6,752 nucleotides of DNA. Origin: an uncultured Lentisphaeria bacterium (GTDB lineage: Bacteria; Verrucomicrobiota; Lentisphaeria; Victivallales; Victivallaceae). The position numbers were made by a program, and so were the translations under genes. Shown here in pieces: positions 1 to 6,468 of the stretch (the stretch's first letter is position 1; every line of letters begins with the position of its first letter). Location of the stretch: positions 1-6,752 of the forward strand of contig CAIJKT010000121.1 of the NCBI GenBank assembly GCA_903821255.1, read 5' to 3'. Below the pieces are notes generated by a model that saw only the letters and a program-made list of their open reading frames with translations, did not search any database and was not told the origin of the DNA.

Positions 1-548
1 ACAAACGGGGGGCTTCTGACATCAACGGAGTTAAGGGCAAGTTCGGCAATGACCCAGAACTTTTTGCTTCTGCTTAAATCATCAGGGCTGATTTGTTTAA
101 ATAAATCTATCTGCTTCTCCACAAAAACAATATTGTTCGGGTTGATAATCAACGGGAAATGGTGAACCGGCGGCTTGAGTTCAGGATTGATGCATTTCCA
201 TGATTTCTTCTCAAAATTCTCAAGATCAACGTCAGGCGAATACTGGCGGTAATATATCCTGATATTATACGAATCGTCCATATACCATTCATCAATCAGA
301 ACCGGCTTGGGCCCCGAGTTCCTCAGTTTGAAATTGATGATTGCAACCTGTTCAGGAACAAATGCTTTTCCGGGAACGATCGGATTCAAATCCAGCGCGT
401 AATCTTTAAGTTTCGGATAAGATGCCTTTACAGGAGAACGGGTCTGAGTTTTATTCACAGCCGTGGTTTTTGACACGCAGCCCTGAATGCATAAAAAAAA
501 CGTCGCGGCGGTTATGCTCAATGCCAAATGTTTTAAAAATATCTTCAT
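1..548 (-). CDS. Putative lipoprotein, C-terminus beyond window edge
   Basis: I translated this by hand from the minus strand: the frame opens with ATG at 548-546 and stays open to base 1, so about 182 residues are visible and the C-terminus is missing. The N-terminus is a lipoprotein signal peptide: positive residues K2 and K6, a hydrophobic stretch of about residues 8-21, then I-Q-G-C with the lipidated cysteine at residue 24. The mature part is polar and rich in proline, tyrosine and aspartate (segments such as LKLRNSGPKPVLIDEWYMDD-like strands), suggesting a beta-rich extracytoplasmic domain; I recognise no family. The start lies one base after the TAA stop of the upstream membrane-protein gene and has no clear Shine-Dalgarno of its own, so translation is probably coupled. 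Role unknown; an envelope role together with the neighbour is inferred from the tight pairing. Confidence 0.72.
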   Translation of the reverse strand, partial: MKIFLKHLALSITAATFFLCIQGCVSKTTAVNKTQTRSPVKASYPKLKDYALDLNPIVPGKAFVPEQVAIINFKLRNSGPKPVLIDEWYMDDSYNIRIYYRQYSPDVDLENFEKKSWKCINPELKPPVHHFPLIINPNNIVFVEKQIDLFKQISPDDLSRSKKFWVIAELALNSVDVRSPPF

Positions 549-549
549 A

Positions 550-873
550 TTACTTTTTTTTGCGGTTAACCTTTTCGCCGATGTGGCTTCTGAAAACATA
601 TATTACTAATATCACCATTGTGATTGCCAGCACCCATTTGCTGGTCTCGGTCCTGAAAAGTTCGAGGACGGTAGTTTCCTTGGCTCCGGCAAGAAAATTA
701 TTCTTGTTGAAGTTCACTACTCCAAGCAGCACATAATATACCCCGGTCCATAAAATACAGACGACAAGCGAGGCAAATACTTTGAACAAATGATGCCCGA
801 TCCACTCACTTACCGTTTTTGCCGGAAAGCTGGTATAAACCGACCCTAATTGTCTTCTTCTGCTCATAGTCAT
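550..873 (-). CDS. Small two-helix inner-membrane protein of unknown function
   Basis: A 107-residue protein. The N-terminus is basic (R5-R7), followed by one hydrophobic segment at about residues 29-53 and a second at about 80-94, with a lysine/arginine-rich tail at 101-107. By the positive-inside rule both ends should be cytoplasmic and the loop at 54-79 periplasmic. I recognise no domain. The start at 873 has a GAAG-type weak ribosome site seven bases upstream; a second in-frame ATG two codons later (867) is possible. The stop TAA (552-550) is one base from the start of the lipoprotein gene, so the two form a transcription unit and may act as a pair. A good promoter lies just upstream. This frame rather than the opposite-strand reading at 422-736 is chosen for its coherent membrane topology, the promoter and the gene coupling. 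Confidence 0.7.
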   Translation of the reverse strand: MTMSRRRQLGSVYTSFPAKTVSEWIGHHLFKVFASLVVCILWTGVYYVLLGVVNFNKNNFLAGAKETTVLELFRTETSKWVLAITMVILVIYVFRSHIGEKVNRKKK

Positions 874-900
874 AAAAACACTTCTTTAAATTTAAAAATA

Positions 901-929
901 ATTTTAACCGCAAAACGCCTATTATTCAA
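901..929 (-). promoter_or_regulatory. Sigma-70-type promoter for the leftward gene pair
   Basis: Read on the minus strand, TTGAAT (929-924) and TAAAAT (906-901) are separated by exactly 17 bases. Transcription would begin near 894, leaving a leader of about 20 bases before the ATG at 873. I see no LacI-type palindrome near it, so there is no sign that this unit is under the adjacent repressor. AT-rich DNA yields such matches by chance, hence moderate confidence. Confidence 0.5.
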
Positions 930-1006
930 ATTAAATCCTAATTATTTTCAGTTAATCTGCAATTTACTAATGAGCAACATGACTTTTGGCGATGCTGTCC
1001 ACCTAA

Positions 1007-1166
1007 CCTGAATAATTCATAAACTTATGGCGAAATACTGCAATCTGCTCAAAGTAAAAGCTTTGCCGATATCCTCGCCGTAGCGCTGCTACGACTACGG
1101 CATCGTCAAAATCTTTCTTTTTGAGCATATTTTCGCCTTTCATCCTTTTTTTATGAATAATCCAGG
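1007..1166 (-). mobile_element. MITE-like palindromic repeat with TIRs and CTAA direct repeats
   Basis: The ends 1007-1023 and 1150-1166 are inverted repeats matching at 15 of 17 positions, beginning CCTGAATAATTCATAAA and, on the other strand, CCTGGATTATTCATAAA. Both ends are bordered by the same four bases, CTAA (1003-1006 and 1167-1170), in direct orientation, as a target-site duplication would be. The symmetry continues inward: GGCGAAATA (1029-1037) opposes TATTTTCGCC (1128-1137), TGCTCAAA (1046-1053) opposes TTTGAGCA (1120-1127), and GCCGTAG (1077-1083) opposes CTACGGC (1095-1101), with GTAGC/GCTAC at the apex. The whole 160 bp could thus form a long imperfect hairpin. A partial second copy starts at 6715 in the opposite orientation. 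It encodes no transposase. The strand given is the one that matches the plus-strand copy at 6715. It could instead be a REP/BIME-type or regulatory hairpin repeat. Confidence 0.7.
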
Positions 1167-1209
1167 CTAAAGAATTTGGCAGATATTCTACTTTTTTTAT
1201 AAACAGGTA

Positions 1210-1238
1210 TTGACAAAACGCAAATAATCTGTTATTAT
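1210..1238 (+). promoter_or_regulatory. Sigma-70-type promoter of the LacI-family gene
   Basis: A perfect TTGACA (1210-1215) lies 17 bases before TATTAT (1233-1238), which gives a near-consensus promoter with the start of transcription expected near 1244-1246. The repressor ATG at 1281 follows after a leader of about 36 bases. The palindromic operator begins right at the predicted start site. Confidence 0.75.
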
Positions 1239-1245
1239 CTAAGTA

Positions 1246-1261
1246 TAGAAATCGTTTTCTA
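1246..1261. promoter_or_regulatory. LacI-family operator, probable autoregulatory site
   Basis: The 16-bp site TAGAAATCGTTTTCTA is an imperfect palindrome (14 of 16 positions symmetric) around a central CG, the layout typical of operators bound by LacI/GalR-family dimers, whose paired hinge helices insert at the central CpG. It overlaps the expected transcription start of the repressor promoter, where binding would block initiation. Autorepression is inferred from position. No second copy is seen before the DUF6259 gene at 2436, so the downstream genes might be controlled by read-through from this promoter. Confidence 0.68.
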
Positions 1262-1280
1262 ACAAAGGTTATCCATAAAA

Positions 1281-2321
1281 ATGAAAAGAGTATCATTAAA
1301 AACAATAGCGGCGGAAGTCGGGGTGACGGCATCAACGGTTTCGCGGGTACTCAGCAACGACGTAACCTGCTATGTGAGTTCTTTAAAACGCGATGCTATT
1401 CTGGACGCTATCAAGCGCCATAAATATACGCCTAACATCAATGCGCGGAATCTGCTACTGGGAAAAACCTCTAATATCGCATTCGTGACCAGAAAGTTCG
1501 ATCATTTTCAGCGTTTCGGCCCATTTCTACTGTCGGCAATTGACGGCATTCAGGAGGAATTGCAAAAGTTCGGCTATTCATGTTCGCTGGTCACAATCAA
1601 CTCCGCGGACGATGTCGAACGGCTGTCCAATGAGATGAGCCTGTATGACGGAATTATTTTCGGGCGGCATGTTGTGACTGATGATGCATTCAAGATACTG
1701 AGCGAAAAAGGCAAACCGACGGTTTTTCTTGATGAAAGAGAGAACCTTGGTCATGATTTCGCCTGCGTAAAGGTAAATCGGAAGACTGGAATCATGGAAC
1801 TGGGCGTGCATCTTCGGGCATTGGGCTGCAGACGGATTGCGATGTATGGACTGGCTGATGATATTAAAGTTTTTAATGAAGTTTTTAATGAGATTGAAAT
1901 TAATCTCAATCAGCGTGATATCTATACTTTTACCACGCAGAGCATTTACAATCTGATGTTTGACGCTTACGAAAAATCCAGTCCTGTTTTAAATAAGTTA
2001 TCTTCATACGACGCAATATGCTGCTCAAATGATTTTGTGGCGCATGGATTGTGCAAGCGGCTGAAAGACCGGAACGTAAGAATCGGCAGAGACATCGCAG
2101 TATCCGGATTCGACAACGTTGACGAACTGCTTGAAGTGCCGCAGGATGAAAGATTCCTGACAACAGTGGACAAACCGCGGAAAAACATGGGGCGCGAATG
2201 CGCAAAGCTGCTGCTGGAGAAGATTAACGGCGGCGTAGACAGTATTGTCATGAAGGAAATTGATTCGAAATTGATTATCCGCGCCTCGACGGCTGATTTT
2301 GGCTCGGCAGCAGCCATGTAA
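1281..2321 (+). CDS. LacI/GalR-family transcriptional repressor
   Basis: This is a cytoplasmic DNA-binding regulator of 346 residues, the usual family length. Residues 3-24 form the helix-turn-helix (SLKTIAAEVGVTASTVSRVL), followed by the rest of the headpiece and the hinge with the typical YTPNINARNLLLGKTSNIAF segment near 50-70. The remainder is a periplasmic-binding-protein-like sugar-sensing and dimerisation domain; family signatures include DAICCSNDFVAHGL from residue 244 and the GFDN segment from 276. The start has AAAGG (1264-1268) upstream at a somewhat long distance of 12 bases, and no earlier in-frame start is suitable. The ligand cannot be read from sequence; a sugar or sugar phosphate from the substrate of the neighbouring hydrolase-like protein is the likely inducer (inference). 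A matching operator lies in its own promoter. The gap to the next gene is 114 bases. Confidence 0.94.
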   Translation: MKRVSLKTIAAEVGVTASTVSRVLSNDVTCYVSSLKRDAILDAIKRHKYTPNINARNLLLGKTSNIAFVTRKFDHFQRFGPFLLSAIDGIQEELQKFGYSCSLVTINSADDVERLSNEMSLYDGIIFGRHVVTDDAFKILSEKGKPTVFLDERENLGHDFACVKVNRKTGIMELGVHLRALGCRRIAMYGLADDIKVFNEVFNEIEINLNQRDIYTFTTQSIYNLMFDAYEKSSPVLNKLSSYDAICCSNDFVAHGLCKRLKDRNVRIGRDIAVSGFDNVDELLEVPQDERFLTTVDKPRKNMGRECAKLLLEKINGGVDSIVMKEIDSKLIIRASTADFGSAAAM

Positions 2322-2341
2322 TTGCTGCTTGATTGATTATA

Positions 2342-2389
2342 TATAATGTGGCGATTGCACGAGATGAATATATCCATGGATTATCGTGC
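2342..2389 (+). promoter_or_regulatory. Possible promoter -10 and inverted repeat before the DUF6259 gene
   Basis: A perfect TATAAT (2342-2347) lies 20 bases after the repressor stop. It has no good -35 box at the right distance (only TTGCTG at 2322-2327, 14 bases away). Just downstream, GCACGA (2357-2362) and TCGTGC (2384-2389) form a 6-bp inverted repeat around 21 bases that include the palindrome ATCCATGGAT. It could be an operator, a weak hairpin ending part of the repressor transcript, or a leader structure. No T-run follows, so it is not a standard terminator. A second weak -35/-10 pair (TTGAAT 2395-2400, TATTAT 2416-2421) has only 15-base spacing. Confidence 0.35.
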
Positions 2390-2435
2390 TCAGTTTGAAT
2401 AGACAATATTAGTATTATTATGCAAGGAGCAAGAA

Positions 2436-4571
2436 ATGTTGAGAAGAATTATTTCAGGGCTGATGTTTATTATTGCAGCACAATCGTCTGCGAATACAGA
2501 ACTTTTTAATGGAAAACATACGCCATCCGAGGTTGCCGGCCTGGTCTGCAATAAAAACTTTTCTCCTGAATATCCGGAATTATTCCGGATTGCGTTGTGG
2601 CAGAATGGCGACTTAAATAAAAGGACGGAGATTGTCGGGAAATGGTCTGATCTGGACACAAACGGCGAGGCGTCATATTCTCAGGCGAAAGTAAAAGTCA
2701 GCATTAATAAAATCAGCGCAGAGGAAACGGCCTGGAACATCAAAGTCACTCCGGCATCCGGCTATGGGGTTTATTCGGTAAAATATCCTGAACTGGCGGT
2801 TCCTGTTACAGCCGATCCTGAAGAAAAGCTGCTTTGGCCTTTTCAGTCCGGCATTGCTTTAACCTGTCCGTCAAAAATACCCGACAAGCAGGCCGGCAAC
2901 CGGCCGCGTTTAAAAAACGCGATATGGGCTGGAACCTACGGCGATAAATTTCAATCTTTGCAAATGATTATTTACACCATCGGACAGAGCGGATTCATGC
3001 TTTGGACGCAGGACCCGGAGGGGTATATCAAGGATTTCACGGTATCAAAAAGCGATGTCTCCGGATCTTTGCAAGGCAAAGCAATGCTTTTTGCGGTATA
3101 TCACTTTCCGTCAAACACGGGGATGCCTGGAGCCGCATGGGAAGGGCAGTATCCGACAATAACGACAAGTTTCTCAGACGGCTGGTATCAGGCGGCGAAG
3201 CGTTACCGCGAATGGGCGGTTAAGCAGTGGTGGTGTAAAAATAATACAATTGCCCGGCGTTTGAAAGACGGCCGCCTGGATTCATGGTTCGGCCGGAATT
3301 CCATGTGGACGACATGCTGCGATTATAAAAGCGGCGCGAAAGTTATGGAAAAATTGTCCAAAGAGTTTCCAGAGACGGAGATTGGGGTTTTTCTGACCAT
3401 GTGGCAGAAGTGGGATTTTGATTCAAATCTTCCGGAATATTTTCCCCCGAGAGATGATGACGGATACAAAAAATTGATTGCAATGAAGTCGGCGCGCATG
3501 CACATGTTTCCGTATATGAACGTGAATCTGATCGACATTGACTACCCGAAATCGGTGGAAGAATTTAAAGACGCATATTTGCTGCCGCTACCGAAAGACG
3601 CGATGGCGCCGGATAACGGCAAATCCGCGGAGTCGTATATTGAGCGGTGGGGAAAAATAGAGGAAAAAGGTGTTGTCAGAAAACGCTTTCTCCAACCGGT
3701 GTGCCGCACGACAGCGAAATGGCACGATACCTGGCTGGGGCTGTCCAATCACAATCTTCAGGATTACGGCACGGACGGACAGTATGTTGACCAGCTGGTT
3801 GCGGCGGTTTATCCCTGCTGGAGCAAGAACCACGGGCACCTGCCGGGTTTCGGACCGTACTGGCTGCGCAGCTCAAGAAAAATTCTGGAGGACATCCGGC
3901 AGGCTAATCCGGGAAAAATTCTTTACTGCGAAAATATCAATGAGATTTATATCGGTACGGTGGAGGATGTTTACGGTGCTTTTCCGGAATATTATAAATA
4001 TAATGTAATTCCGATGTTTCAGGCAGTTTACCACGAGTATGTTTCTCTGCATGAATGGTATATAATGCCGGAGACATTGAAGGACCCGCGTGATTTTGCG
4101 CAGGTGCTGTCCGAGTCAATACATATCGGATTCAAGCCGGGTTCATTCTTCACCGCTAAAACCATTGCCGAACTGATAAAACCGGAGAACAGGCAAGCAA
4201 TGGACTTTCTCAAAGCGGTCGAGAAAGCGTTGCGGCAGACAATTATGGTCTCACTATATGGTGAACGCCTGGCGGATCCCGTAATCAGCGGATCCCCGGA
4301 ACATGAAATCAGTTACTGGAAGGATGGTAAAGCAACCAGGGTGAAGCGCCAGACGGTAACCGGCTCCTGCTGGCGTTCGGTAGAACAGCCTCAGCAGACA
4401 ATGCTGCTGCTGACCAATACCGGTAACCGGGAAGTGGAAGTGCAAATTTCAAGCAGAGACTTTTCAGACGGCATTAAAATTAAAGATTTACAAGGAGGTT
4501 CCATGGTTTTCAAGCAAGGGATGAATGTAAAATTGAGTCCATTATCGGTAAATGTATTAATTACAGAATGA
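2436..4571 (+). CDS. Secreted DUF6259-like glycoside-hydrolase-type protein
   Basis: A 711-residue protein with a Sec signal peptide (basic R3-R4, hydrophobic core about 5-15, probable cleavage after SSA at residue 19). Residues 20-270 look like an N-terminal beta-sandwich as in carbohydrate-active enzymes, including WPFQSG from residue 134 and a D-G-W-Y-x-A-A-x-x-Y-R-x-W-A segment at 248-261, a pattern I associate with DUF6259 proteins. From about residue 284 a TIM-barrel-like region follows, with repeated W/D/H-rich strand ends; candidate catalytic acids are D447 or D452 (DGQYVDQ) and E499 or E503 (CENINE). The last 100 residues look like a beta-sandwich (LLLTNTGNREVEV). AAGGAG at 2424-2429, six bases before the ATG, fixes the start. 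Substrate and activity are unknown; the family assignment is from memory of such patterns. The next gene starts within 85 bases, so they are probably co-transcribed. Confidence 0.85.
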   Translation: MLRRIISGLMFIIAAQSSANTELFNGKHTPSEVAGLVCNKNFSPEYPELFRIALWQNGDLNKRTEIVGKWSDLDTNGEASYSQAKVKVSINKISAEETAWNIKVTPASGYGVYSVKYPELAVPVTADPEEKLLWPFQSGIALTCPSKIPDKQAGNRPRLKNAIWAGTYGDKFQSLQMIIYTIGQSGFMLWTQDPEGYIKDFTVSKSDVSGSLQGKAMLFAVYHFPSNTGMPGAAWEGQYPTITTSFSDGWYQAAKRYREWAVKQWWCKNNTIARRLKDGRLDSWFGRNSMWTTCCDYKSGAKVMEKLSKEFPETEIGVFLTMWQKWDFDSNLPEYFPPRDDDGYKKLIAMKSARMHMFPYMNVNLIDIDYPKSVEEFKDAYLLPLPKDAMAPDNGKSAESYIERWGKIEEKGVVRKRFLQPVCRTTAKWHDTWLGLSNHNLQDYGTDGQYVDQLVAAVYPCWSKNHGHLPGFGPYWLRSSRKILEDIRQANPGKILYCENINEIYIGTVEDVYGAFPEYYKYNVIPMFQAVYHEYVSLHEWYIMPETLKDPRDFAQVLSESIHIGFKPGSFFTAKTIAELIKPENRQAMDFLKAVEKALRQTIMVSLYGERLADPVISGSPEHEISYWKDGKATRVKRQTVTGSCWRSVEQPQQTMLLLTNTGNREVEVQISSRDFSDGIKIKDLQGGSMVFKQGMNVKLSPLSVNVLITE

Positions 4572-4643
4572 AGAAGATATTATTTTTTAACTGAAGGGAA
4601 AAGGGATATTTATGAAAATGTCAACAAAATCAACAATCAACAA

Positions 4644-4649
4644 AAGGAG
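4644..4649 (+). promoter_or_regulatory. Ribosome binding site choosing the inner prepilin start
   Basis: AAGGAG lies seven bases before the ATG at 4657 and is the best ribosome site near this gene. An earlier in-frame ATG at 4612 has its own weaker site, AAGGGA (4601-4606), five bases upstream. The stronger site and the short basic leader it gives (MSKRRN before FTLIE) favour 4657, but initiation at both is possible. Confidence 0.6.
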
Positions 4650-4656
4650 CCGGATT

Positions 4657-5394
4657 ATGTCAAAAAGAAGAAATTTCACACTCATAGAACTCCTGATAGT
4701 CGTAGCTATTATAGCAATTTTAGCTGCTATGCTGCTGCCTGCGCTGAACAAGGCGAGGGAAAAAGCCCAGCAGTCCAGCTGCCAGTCTAATCTTAAGCAA
4801 ATAAGTACCGGTAATTCAATGTATTTGAACGACAGCGGGGATTATTTCATTCCCTGGCGTCAAGGCTCGGCGGCGGCTTATGAATACTGGCCATGGATTT
4901 TCCACAAAGGCAATTATCAACCGAATCCGAAACTTTGGATATGTCCGACTGCAGGAAAACTGCTTGATGTGGCATATGTAACCGGAGTCAACGGTATTCT
5001 GGGCAACCCGAAAAGCCAAACACGTTATACTTACTCATGTTATGGCTATAATAAAGATTATCTGGGGACCAATCCAGGAACTGCCAGTGATACCGATCTT
5101 GCCACGACCAAGGTTGGCCTGGTAAAAGTTCCCAGCAAAAAAGTTATGTTTGCTGACAGCTATTCAAGCTCGAATATGCGTCCTACATGTGCTGTGACAC
5201 CATCCAGTGTGCTGCCGAATTCTTATGCGCTTGACGCCAGACACCAGATGTTCAGCGCGAATATAATCTGGGTTGACGGACACGTTTCCAACGTAGCCAG
5301 CGCCAGATCTAGAATTGTTTCATCTGACGGGACAGCAACCGCCTACTGGGACCCAGCTAGCAATACGACTTATCTGAACAGAGACATTCAATAA
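4657..5394 (+). CDS. Type IV prepilin-like / type II secretion pseudopilin-like protein
   Basis: With the ATG at 4657 the protein has 245 residues; an upstream start at 4612 would give 260. The N-terminus is a class III prepilin signal: a basic leader MSKRRN, then [20 protein letters not shown], with the conserved glutamate at position +5 of the mature protein (residue 11) and a helix of about 20 hydrophobic residues. A prepilin peptidase would cut before F7. The residue before the cut is asparagine instead of the usual glycine, which is common in Lentisphaerota proteins of this type. A CQSNLKQ segment follows the helix. Near the end, H196 and DGHV (207-210) form a variant of the H-x9-DG motif, here with ten residues between. 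Lying between a secreted hydrolase-like protein and a methyltransferase-like protein without pilus assembly genes, it is probably a substrate-specific surface or secretion pseudopilin (inference). Confidence 0.92.
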   Translation: MSKRRNFTLIELLIVVAIIAILAAMLLPALNKAREKAQQSSCQSNLKQISTGNSMYLNDSGDYFIPWRQGSAAAYEYWPWIFHKGNYQPNPKLWICPTAGKLLDVAYVTGVNGILGNPKSQTRYTYSCYGYNKDYLGTNPGTASDTDLATTKVGLVKVPSKKVMFADSYSSSNMRPTCAVTPSSVLPNSYALDARHQMFSANIIWVDGHVSNVASARSRIVSSDGTATAYWDPASNTTYLNRDIQ

Positions 5395-5418
5395 ACTTAT
5401 ACAAAATAAAAATAATTC

Positions 5419-6468
5419 ATGATAACTAAACTGACCTTCGAAGACAGATACTGGCATGAAAATGCCGGCATCAACTTTACTCAAAGTTATATGTCAGATC
5501 CGTTCCGGCGGCTGCAATATCTGGATACCTACAATACTGAGATGTTGAAACTTTATGACCGGCTGAAGATAGCTAAACCATATCCACCGCAACCGGTCAA
5601 TCCGATGGTGTTCGGCTACAGCGTGGCTACAGTGCCGATGATCCTTGGTTGCAATGTCGTGTTTTTTGATGAAAAAGAGCCGTATGCCGAACCGTTGAAT
5701 CTGTCGGATGAAGAAGTCATGAAGCTGGTTCCTCAAGAGGATTTCTCAGATAATCCAGTAGCGCTGGATTTAGAGAAACAAGCGGAATGGCTGAAAGAGA
5801 AATACGGAAAAGCCTGTATCCATATCAATTATCAGAGTGCTCCTAATATCGCATTGAAATTACGCGGCGAGCAATTAATGATTGATTTTTTTGAAAATCC
5901 GGAGATTGCCAGGCATGTGCTAGAATACAGCCGGCTAAGCCTGATAAATCTCCGCAAGTGGTTTGACAATGTCAACCGTCGGAACAATTTTCCTTCGGAT
6001 TCCCGGATGTTCACAATAGATAACTGCACGGTGGCGTTTCTTTCCCCGACAATCTACCGGGATTTTATTCTGCCCGGTGATGTTAGATCTGCGGAAATGT
6101 TTAAAGATAATTTCGGGCTTCATCATTGCGGCGCCAATATGCATGTTTTTTCCAAAGACTATGGCACAATGCCCGGCAGCCGCTGGTATGACATCGGTTA
6201 CGGTTCAAACATCACGCAATGCATGGAAGACTTCAAGCATCGTGCTGAAAATGCTGTAATTCATGCGCGGTACGGCCCTGCTAAACTGCTGCAGGCTGAT
6301 GCCGGAGAAATTATCCAGGAGCTTGATGCCATGAGTAATACCGGAGCTGCTGCAATATATTGTGTCAGTGCCGATGCCTCTACTCCTGATAGGAATATCA
6401 AAGCATATCTGGAATGGGATACCATTCCTGAAAGCCATTCTGGACCGACTCGGCAAAGTCAACAGTAA
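5419..6468 (+). CDS. Uroporphyrinogen decarboxylase (URO-D) superfamily, MtaA/corrinoid-methyltransferase-like
   Basis: A 349-residue cytoplasmic TIM-barrel protein with no signal peptide. It resembles the URO-D-like proteins that include methylcobalamin:coenzyme M methyltransferases more than the haem-pathway enzyme HemE. The zinc-site pattern H-x-C…C known in MtaA/MtbA is visible as H235-H-C237-G and C315 (AIYCVS). Other typical features are the VFGYSVATVPMILGC segment near residues 55-75 and the GEQLMIDFFENPEIARHVLEY segment in the middle, reminiscent of the family's 'lmedPe' helix. It would move a methyl group to or from a corrinoid or thiol. The methyl donor, corrinoid protein and acceptor are not encoded here, so the reaction is unknown. 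The start at 5419 lies 24 bases after the prepilin stop and lacks a recognisable ribosome site, suggesting coupling or leaderless-type initiation within the operon. Being last in the row, it may handle products of the glycan breakdown (inference). Confidence 0.9.
   Translation: MITKLTFEDRYWHENAGINFTQSYMSDPFRRLQYLDTYNTEMLKLYDRLKIAKPYPPQPVNPMVFGYSVATVPMILGCNVVFFDEKEPYAEPLNLSDEEVMKLVPQEDFSDNPVALDLEKQAEWLKEKYGKACIHINYQSAPNIALKLRGEQLMIDFFENPEIARHVLEYSRLSLINLRKWFDNVNRRNNFPSDSRMFTIDNCTVAFLSPTIYRDFILPGDVRSAEMFKDNFGLHHCGANMHVFSKDYGTMPGSRWYDIGYGSNITQCMEDFKHRAENAVIHARYGPAKLLQADAGEIIQELDAMSNTGAAAIYCVSADASTPDRNIKAYLEWDTIPESHSGPTRQSQQ

Larger units (their letters stand above)
874..1280. other. Divergent intergenic region, 407 bp, no gene
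   Basis: This gap separates the leftward membrane-protein/lipoprotein unit from the rightward LacI-led genes. From left to right it holds an AT-rich leader and promoter for the leftward genes (901-929), about 75 bases with no recognised signal, the 160-bp palindromic element (1007-1166), and the promoter and operator of the repressor gene (1210-1261). A minus-strand reading frame of 110 codons crosses this region, but it consists mostly of the palindromic element and of DNA antisense to the repressor start, so I do not call it a gene. Confidence 0.75.

Noticed and set aside
422..736. Plus-strand frame of 104 codons
   Set aside because: It lies antisense across the lipoprotein and membrane-protein genes, which have a signal peptide, membrane helices, a promoter and a one-base junction. 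The plus-strand translation shows no coherent features.
1003..1335. Minus-strand frame of 110 codons, including a segment shared with the repeat at 6715
   Set aside because: It is made of the palindromic element plus DNA antisense to the repressor promoter and start. The similarity between copies fits a DNA repeat with terminal inverted repeats, and no ribosome site or protein family supports it.
3670..4008. Plus-strand frame of 112 codons within the hydrolase-like gene
   Set aside because: It is an out-of-frame shadow of a long well-supported gene with signal peptide and domain structure.
5419..6468. Haem-pathway uroporphyrinogen decarboxylase (hemE)
   Set aside because: The H-x-C…C zinc pattern and the gene neighbourhood fit the MtaA-like branch, and no other haem gene is near.
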